Shown here in pieces: positions 50,705-54,970 of a stretch of 54,970 bases of DNA. The stretch spans positions 1 to 54,970 of the IMG/VR virus record IMGVR_UViG_3300020578_000100, one strand, 5' to 3'. The stretch is from a virus. The notes beneath the pieces were generated by a model. That model saw only the letters and a list, made by a program, of their open reading frames with translations, was not told the origin of the DNA and ran no database searches. Both the position numbers and the translations under genes were made by a program. Within the stretch, counting starts at the first letter, position 1; the number at the start of each line of letters is the position of its first letter.

Positions 50705-51757
50705 ATGAACAGCACGGGTAACATACTGCCGTCCAACCTGTCCTTTAACTTTGGACCGGAGGAGAAGAAACTGGAGATTTCATGCGAGTACGTCGATAAG
50801 CAGACAACCTTCCGAATGACCTTCGACGGTCAGAGCTCGGAACAGAAATTCTTTAACATATTTGGACAACCGACCGTCATCAACATCCTTTCGAATCGCG
50901 ACGTGGATGGTTTGGACATTGCCTACCCCAACGAAATCGACCGTATTCGGTTCGTGAAGGGAGTTCTTTACGTCTGGGTTGCCTACCGGCTCGGGTGCAT
51001 GGACATCCTGGGTACGTTTTCGAAGTTGATCGATAAGAAGAAGACCTTTGAGGATTTCGCCCATAGGGAATTATTGGAGATCGTCATTATTCAGGTTCTC
51101 CGTTCCATTCGTGATGGTCGGAGACATCTTCCCGACATGCCGGAGGCCGTCCTCGTTTTTTCCGACATCGCCTCTCGGGAACTGGAGAACTTCCTGATCA
51201 ACGAGGTCGACAAGGCGGAGATTTTCGACGAGGAGGAATTCAAGTCGGAGTTCAAGGAGAAGCTAACTCAGGTAAACGCCAACCTGGCCATCAAGGCCGT
51301 TCAGGCACTCTCGGCGGCGGACATTGATCGGATTTCCAAGATCGGGGAGACCCTGGAGGATTTGCAGGCCAAGAAGGTTGACCTTCCGGAATTCGAATCG
51401 ATGAAGGAGGAGTTCAAGGTTCTCTGTTCCAAGATCGATGAGTTGAAGAACGACAAGAGCTCAACGTCTTCTGTCTCGTCTCCTACTAATTCCGTCCCCG
51501 TTCATTCCGTCGTCGTCGACAAGTTGATCATGGAGATCAATCAGAAGAAGGAGACGCTGGAGCAGGAGATTCAGAGCTTCCGTCAGAAGATGCAGGAGAT
51601 GGAGGCCAACAAACCCCAACCACAAATTATTGAACGGGTTGAGCGGGTTATCGTTCAGACGGACTTCTCGAGCGACACCGCCCAGACCAAGATCATGAGG
51701 AACCTCAATCGTAAGAGCCTGAAGGTTCTCGATAAGATGTTTAACCAGGAGGAGTAA
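50705..51757 (+). CDS. Unknown protein with C-terminal coiled coil
   Basis: The ATG at 50705 gives 350 residues; upstream codons in frame lack a better start. The first 130 residues look like a compact alpha/beta domain (LEISCEYVDKQTTFRMTFDG, then DRIRFVKGVLYVWVAYRLG). Residues 130-200 are helical, and 200-320 contain two coiled-coil segments separated by a Ser/Thr-rich linker (KSSTSSVSSPTNS). A scaffold role is possible. No family is recognised. A hairpin follows the stop. Confidence 0.8.
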   Translation: MNSTGNILPSNLSFNFGPEEKKLEISCEYVDKQTTFRMTFDGQSSEQKFFNIFGQPTVINILSNRDVDGLDIAYPNEIDRIRFVKGVLYVWVAYRLGCMDILGTFSKLIDKKKTFEDFAHRELLEIVIIQVLRSIRDGRRHLPDMPEAVLVFSDIASRELENFLINEVDKAEIFDEEEFKSEFKEKLTQVNANLAIKAVQALSAADIDRISKIGETLEDLQAKKVDLPEFESMKEEFKVLCSKIDELKNDKSSTSSVSSPTNSVPVHSVVVDKLIMEINQKKETLEQEIQSFRQKMQEMEANKPQPQIIERVERVIVQTDFSSDTAQTKIMRNLNRKSLKVLDKMFNQEE

Positions 51758-51770
51758 ATTGAACTAATTT

Positions 51771-51803
51771 TATTTTTTATCCTTAAATTAGAGATAAAAA
51801 ATA
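51771..51803. terminator. 11-bp hairpin between convergent genes
   Basis: TATTTTTTATC pairs with GATAAAAAATA around an 11-nt loop, 13 nt after the stop at 51757 and 34 nt beyond the convergent gene ending at 51838. Confidence 0.65.
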
Positions 51804-51837
51804 TTTTTTACTTCAAGGGGGTTGGTCGGATTTTAAC

Positions 51838-53451
51838 TCAAAATCCTGGTACGATAATGTGTTCCGCCTGGAAGACACGATTCATGAGAACGGTCAGGGC
51901 GTAGAGCTCCAGATGCTCTCTCTTCAGCAGAACCTCCTTGGTGTACTTGATGGTTTCTCCCTCATCCTTCAACAGTCCGAAGTCGTCCGGATTAAGACCA
52001 AGTTGCTGAAGAAGCTCCTGACCGGTTTCGATAATTTCCTGATACTGACCATCCTGCGAATAACTGTCCTTGATTTTCTCCTCACGGGCCGGAACGACAA
52101 CGATCTTTGGCAACCTCATTCCCTCTCGACCGCGATCCTGAATCTCCCCGTCTTCAAAGGATGCCAGGATAATCGGGAACTCCCGAACCATAAATCCGAG
52201 ACCTTCGATAAATCCGAAACCCTCCCCAGCAAGGAAGGCCTTCAACTGTTTTTCGATAAAGTCCATCCTCTCGTCCAAATCCTCCAGGGGGATGTTGTAG
52301 TTCGTCCCGGAGAATAAGTTCTTGAGGGAACACTTGGCCGAACAGTAGCAACCCTCCCAACCACCACCCTCGGGGATCGGACTACGGAAGGCGTGTTGTC
52401 GAACCGGTATCTGACGAACGCAATGATCGCAAACGCCGGTAAACCAGTCCTCCTCGCCGATGTCCCTGTCAAAGTAGTGCATAAAGAATCTTCTCGGGTT
52501 GGTTGGCAATTCCGGTAATTGAGAGTTCGTCCTTCCGAAAACACTCTGACGAATGACACGATCCGGGTTGTACGGGCCGTAAAGTTTTCTGAAAACGGAA
52601 TTCGTCTCAATCCAGTTCAACAACTCAACAAACCTCACCTGCTTCAAACCGAGAAGCCCCTCCTGACAAAGTTCATCAAAGGCCCCCTCGTTATTTTCCT
52701 TCATCCCGGAAACCCTTTCGAGAAGTGACTTGATCTCCAGTTGTCTCGCCCTCGTCAGCTCGCGGATCGGAACGTGGTCCATCTCAAGCAGGTTGTTGAG
52801 CATGTCGTTATAAATCGCCACCTGACGACACTCCTCTCCGAGCACCCGTTGATAAAACTCCTTCGAAACCCTGGCGACGAGAGCCGACTTCTCAACATCC
52901 TGCGAATACCTCGCAAGATAAACACGCTTCATAAATCCCATTCCCTCCTCGTCTCCCAACTCCCTTGCCAACTCCATACAGGTCGAGATCGTTCCTCGGG
53001 AGATATTGGTGTCCAGGTCGACAAACGGATAAATCCGTTCGAAGGCGTACTGTCTCGAACCGTAGACGTTGGAACGGAGAAGGTTGATCAGGGTTTCCGA
53101 AATCGAAAGTTCCGGGTCGGACTTGACAACGAAGGTCAGGGTTTCCTCGGTCATGAGGTTGTTGGAGAAAATCAAATCCGTGTAGTAATTATCGATATCT
53201 CGGAACGAGAGTGTGTTCTTGAACAACCAGTTAACGCAGGGGACGAGTTGAGGCTGTTGCAATTCGTAACACATCCCGTGAAGTTCCGCCACACGAGATT
53301 TCAGCTCCTCGTCCGTGAGTTCGACAAGTTCATGAGTGAAGGCGTCCGTCTCGGCAACCATCCCTTTGAAGATTTCGTAAACATCATGAGACTCCAGGTC
53401 CTCGTCGACAAGAACGGTCCTAACAAAATCGAAAGAACTCGTGGTTTCCAT
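51838..53451 (-). CDS. Unknown zinc-finger protein, 537 aa
   Basis: The N-terminal 300 residues are helical without recognised domain. At about 340-390 a Cys cluster appears: VCDHCVRQIPVRQHAFR followed by GGGWEGCYCSAKCSLKNLF, which resembles an FCS/MYND-like zinc finger found in conserved giant virus proteins. The C-terminal part is mixed, with a predicted helical end. An AAAAAGTAAC element lies 55 nt before the ATG, which suggests early expression. No enzymatic motif is seen. Confidence 0.75.
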   Translation of the reverse strand: METTSSFDFVRTVLVDEDLESHDVYEIFKGMVAETDAFTHELVELTDEELKSRVAELHGMCYELQQPQLVPCVNWLFKNTLSFRDIDNYYTDLIFSNNLMTEETLTFVVKSDPELSISETLINLLRSNVYGSRQYAFERIYPFVDLDTNISRGTISTCMELARELGDEEGMGFMKRVYLARYSQDVEKSALVARVSKEFYQRVLGEECRQVAIYNDMLNNLLEMDHVPIRELTRARQLEIKSLLERVSGMKENNEGAFDELCQEGLLGLKQVRFVELLNWIETNSVFRKLYGPYNPDRVIRQSVFGRTNSQLPELPTNPRRFFMHYFDRDIGEEDWFTGVCDHCVRQIPVRQHAFRSPIPEGGGWEGCYCSAKCSLKNLFSGTNYNIPLEDLDERMDFIEKQLKAFLAGEGFGFIEGLGFMVREFPIILASFEDGEIQDRGREGMRLPKIVVVPAREEKIKDSYSQDGQYQEIIETGQELLQQLGLNPDDFGLLKDEGETIKYTKEVLLKREHLELYALTVLMNRVFQAEHIIVPGF

Positions 53452-53466
53452 GTTTTGATTCCAGTT

Positions 53467-53504
53467 ATTAAACGAATAGTTTCTACTTTTGATATTCGTT
53501 TAAT
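53467..53504. terminator. Perfect 12-bp hairpin after the gene at 53515
   Basis: ATTAAACGAATA pairs with TATTCGTTTAAT around a 14-nt loop, 10 nt after the minus-strand stop at 53515. Confidence 0.65.
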
Positions 53505-53506
53505 CG

Positions 53507-53515
53507 TTACTTTTT
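53507..53515 (-). promoter_or_regulatory. AAAAAGTAA element, gene at 53451
   Basis: AAAAAAGTAAC on the coding strand, 55 nt before the ATG at 53451. It touches the stop codon of the preceding gene and is followed by that gene's hairpin. Confidence 0.45.
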
Positions 53516-54060
53516 TAAATTGAATGGCCCTGCATCGCCATCGCCAGACAGATTACGTCCCTCGGTATTCCTGGACATTTTCGAACAAGCTCCTTGAGCG
53601 CCTCGTTGCTTTCCTTTTTTTGACGACTGTCCCCGAAATGAGTCCAGGTAATCTCCCCGTTATTCAATTTTTCCAGGAATTTCTTCCCATCAAGTTGATT
53701 GTCCTCCAAGGAATCCACAACGAGAATTTCCATCTTCTCTAAAGACTTGTCGAATCGTATTGTGAAGTAACGAACGTCGTCGGAGTCGCGTTTGAATGTC
53801 ATCTCGGCGGTCTCTGCAAACCCAATCACCATGTCATGCATCTCCCAGGTTGTCTTATGATCCAAGTACCCCCAGATTTTTGCCGTGTCACAGAAACTCT
53901 TACCGAGCTCGTCAACGGTCATCGGAGGACTGTCGTTCGTAAAGGTGTTGTCAAGGTCCTGTTTACGATTGATGAAGTCCAGGGCGCCCTTCGAAAGTTG
54001 ACTGAAGTCAAACTCGACGTTCGGAGTTGATGAATGAATGTACTCGGACCAGATTCCCAT
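53515..54060 (-). CDS. Unknown protein, 181 aa
   Basis: The product has no recognised family. It is soluble, with a mixed alpha/beta look (VRYFTIRFDKSLEKMEILVV at about 97-116) and a charged helical C-terminal third. An AAAAAGTAAC element lies 61 nt before the ATG at 54060. It lies between the zinc-finger gene and YqaJ on the same strand; all three have the same element, so joint early expression is likely. Confidence 0.8.
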   Translation of the reverse strand: MGIWSEYIHSSTPNVEFDFSQLSKGALDFINRKQDLDNTFTNDSPPMTVDELGKSFCDTAKIWGYLDHKTTWEMHDMVIGFAETAEMTFKRDSDDVRYFTIRFDKSLEKMEILVVDSLEDNQLDGKKFLEKLNNGEITWTHFGDSRQKKESNEALKELVRKCPGIPRDVICLAMAMQGHSI

Positions 54061-54082
54061 TTACTACAAAGAAGACGTTTTT

Positions 54083-54106
54083 AAATTTCCAGCGGGAAGG
54101 AAATTT
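54083..54106. terminator. 8-bp hairpin after YqaJ exonuclease
   Basis: AAATTTCC pairs with GGAAATTT around an 8-nt loop, 22 nt after the minus-strand stop at 54129. It is the weakest of the set. Confidence 0.4.
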
Positions 54107-54121
54107 TATTTTTTAAGATAG

Positions 54122-54130
54122 TTACTTTTT
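54122..54130 (-). promoter_or_regulatory. AAAAAGTAA element, gene at 54060
   Basis: AAAAAGTAAC on the coding strand, 61 nt before the ATG at 54060, overlapping the stop codon of the YqaJ gene. Confidence 0.45.
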
Positions 54131-54824
54131 ACCCGTCAAGGGAAACCTCATTGAGTTCGGCGATAATCGAGTTCGTTACATGGGAGTTTCCCTCGACAAT
54201 GGCGGTTTTAATGGCCGGGTAGAGAACATCATCCCAGTAAGGTTGATCCCGTTCGACACGTTTCTCAAGGTAGCGATCCTCAAGTTCAGAGTACACGACG
54301 TAATCGCACCAGGGGCGTTCACATATGATCATCGCCATCTGCATCTGGGCGTAATGTTCACCTTTGACAACCCCTTCGTTAATCAGTTCCCTCCAAATGC
54401 GAACCGGGGACTTGATTTCAATACATCCCTCCTCTGTAAGCCCGTCCGGGGAGACTCCGATGTACGGGCACCATTTGGGAACGACAAACCCTACCTCCAC
54501 CACCTTGGAATTTGTTTTCGATTCGTACATCTCCCGGATTTTTGGTTCAAGACGTTGACCTCGTTCGGTGTGAACGTTCCCGGTAAACGTCCGAGGAATA
54601 ATTCCGAGCACCTCCTTGAAATACTGATCACGAGACTTGTACCGATTTTCCCCGGTCAAACAGAAAATTTCCGAGGCGGTAAATCGGAAGGGTGTCATGT
54701 ACGGAACCCAATCATGAGGTATGGTTCCTGTAATGGGTGTTCGATAGTTTCCTCTGAGGAACTTCCACTCCTCGGAACGTTGTTGCACATTAAAGACCTT
54801 TACGTTTTCCGGTAACAAGACCAT
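54129..54824 (-). CDS. YqaJ/lambda-type exonuclease
   Basis: The 231-residue product fits the PD-(D/E)xK exonuclease family used for recombination. QQRSEEWKFLRG starts the fold, GQRLEPKIREMYE carries the first acidic residue, and IGVSPDGLTEEGCIEIKSP provides the catalytic Asp, Glu and Lys; HYAQMQMAMII completes the core. The enzyme degrades one strand from DNA ends, giving 3' overhangs for single-strand annealing during replication. Length and motif order are normal. An AAAAGTATG element lies 62 nt before the ATG. Confidence 0.93.
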   Translation of the reverse strand: MVLLPENVKVFNVQQRSEEWKFLRGNYRTPITGTIPHDWVPYMTPFRFTASEIFCLTGENRYKSRDQYFKEVLGIIPRTFTGNVHTERGQRLEPKIREMYESKTNSKVVEVGFVVPKWCPYIGVSPDGLTEEGCIEIKSPVRIWRELINEGVVKGEHYAQMQMAMIICERPWCDYVVYSELEDRYLEKRVERDQPYWDDVLYPAIKTAIVEGNSHVTNSIIAELNEVSLDG

Positions 54825-54861
54825 TCTTTATCGAGATTAGGTGTTTTCCTCCTATTTTTCC

Positions 54862-54970
54862 CTATCGAGTGGTTATCCGATCGGACATACTTTTCAGAAC
54901 ACGATCGGGAAGTTGGCTCGGGATGTACTCCTCCTTACGATAAAAATGTTCGGAGGCCAGATGCCCGGAA
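54862..54970 (-). CDS. Partial gene, C-terminal 35 residues only
   Basis: The minus-strand frame is open from the window edge and ends at a TAG at 54862-54864. It encodes a charged segment (HLASEHFYRKEEYIPSQLPD, then RVLKSMSDRITTR). Codon use looks like that of neighbouring genes. The start lies outside the window and no function can be given. Confidence 0.55.
   Translation of the reverse strand, partial: SGHLASEHFYRKEEYIPSQLPDRVLKSMSDRITTR
54887..54894 (-). promoter_or_regulatory. AAAAGTAT element, YqaJ gene
   Basis: AAAAGTATG on the coding strand, 62 nt before the ATG at 54824. It lies inside the 3' end of the partial upstream gene. Confidence 0.5.

Noticed and set aside
1-54970. tRNA genes, rRNA, CRISPR arrays and insertion sequences
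   Set aside because: No cloverleaf-like segment, regularly spaced repeats or transposase gene was found by reading; the only mobile element supported is the polymerase intein.

Overview
The window is a dense, intron-poor stretch of a nucleocytoplasmic large DNA virus (Nucleocytoviricota, 'giant virus') genome. The virus call rests on several hallmark genes seen together: a family B DNA polymerase with an intein in the YGDTDS motif, an archaeo-eukaryotic primase that looks like the front of a D5-type primase-helicase, a eukaryotic-type DNA topoisomerase II, a VLTF3-like late transcription factor, an RPB5-like RNA polymerase subunit, a TBP-like protein, thymidine kinase, a deoxynucleoside kinase and a YqaJ/lambda-type exonuclease. 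Many more genes have no recognisable family. I could not assign a viral family. No rRNA, tRNA or CRISPR array was seen.

Layout. 0-9 kb: primase (partial, minus), a membrane-anchored Dpy-30 protein, RPB5, unknown proteins, a MORN-type protein, a PlsC-like acyltransferase, a multi-pass membrane protein, a class 3 lipase and a PPTY-containing membrane protein. 9-16 kb: a secreted cathepsin B-like protease with a saposin domain on each side, a small ORF, a GH130-like beta-propeller, a RING membrane protein and a long unknown gene whose start region needs a -1 frameshift. 16-21 kb: a four-pass membrane protein, VLTF3, a coiled-coil membrane protein and the TBP-like gene. 21-32 kb: a 1698-residue kinesin-like motor, a SAP/MORN-like protein and topoisomerase II. 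32-36 kb: a plus-strand surface-modification cluster (GT69-like glycosyltransferase, second PlsC-like protein, GT11-like protein). 36-43 kb: deoxynucleoside kinase, an Ala/Gly-rich hydrophobic protein, a fibre with a phage tail-collar domain, a double BED-finger protein, a ferritin-like protein and an ankyrin-like protein. 43-55 kb: DNA polymerase, a small basic protein, a JAMM protease with a basic tail, thymidine kinase, unknown genes, YqaJ exonuclease and one more partial gene.

Two layers of regulatory sequence recur. First, AAAAAGTA(T/A/C) lies on the coding strand about 53-75 nt before the ATG of 14 genes. Many of these are replication, nucleotide or transcription genes (primase, RPB5, TBP-like, topoisomerase II, dNK, TK, YqaJ), which suggests an early-type promoter. 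The putative structural and membrane genes mostly lack it. Second, 8-13 bp A/T-rich perfect or near-perfect hairpins lie just after many stop codons, including between convergent genes, which fits hairpin-directed transcript ends. Two divergent gene pairs instead have a palindrome between their starts. A separate 59-nt upstream module is shared by the four-pass membrane protein gene and the JAMM gene.

Taken together, the window encodes replication and transcription machinery plus many host-interface proteins: a motor for microtubules, a Dpy-30 docking module, ubiquitin-system proteins (RING, JAMM), a secreted lysosomal-type protease and glycan/lipid modifying enzymes. The kinesin-like motor, the anchored Dpy-30 protein, the saposin-cathepsin-saposin protease and the promoter code are the points most worth following up.
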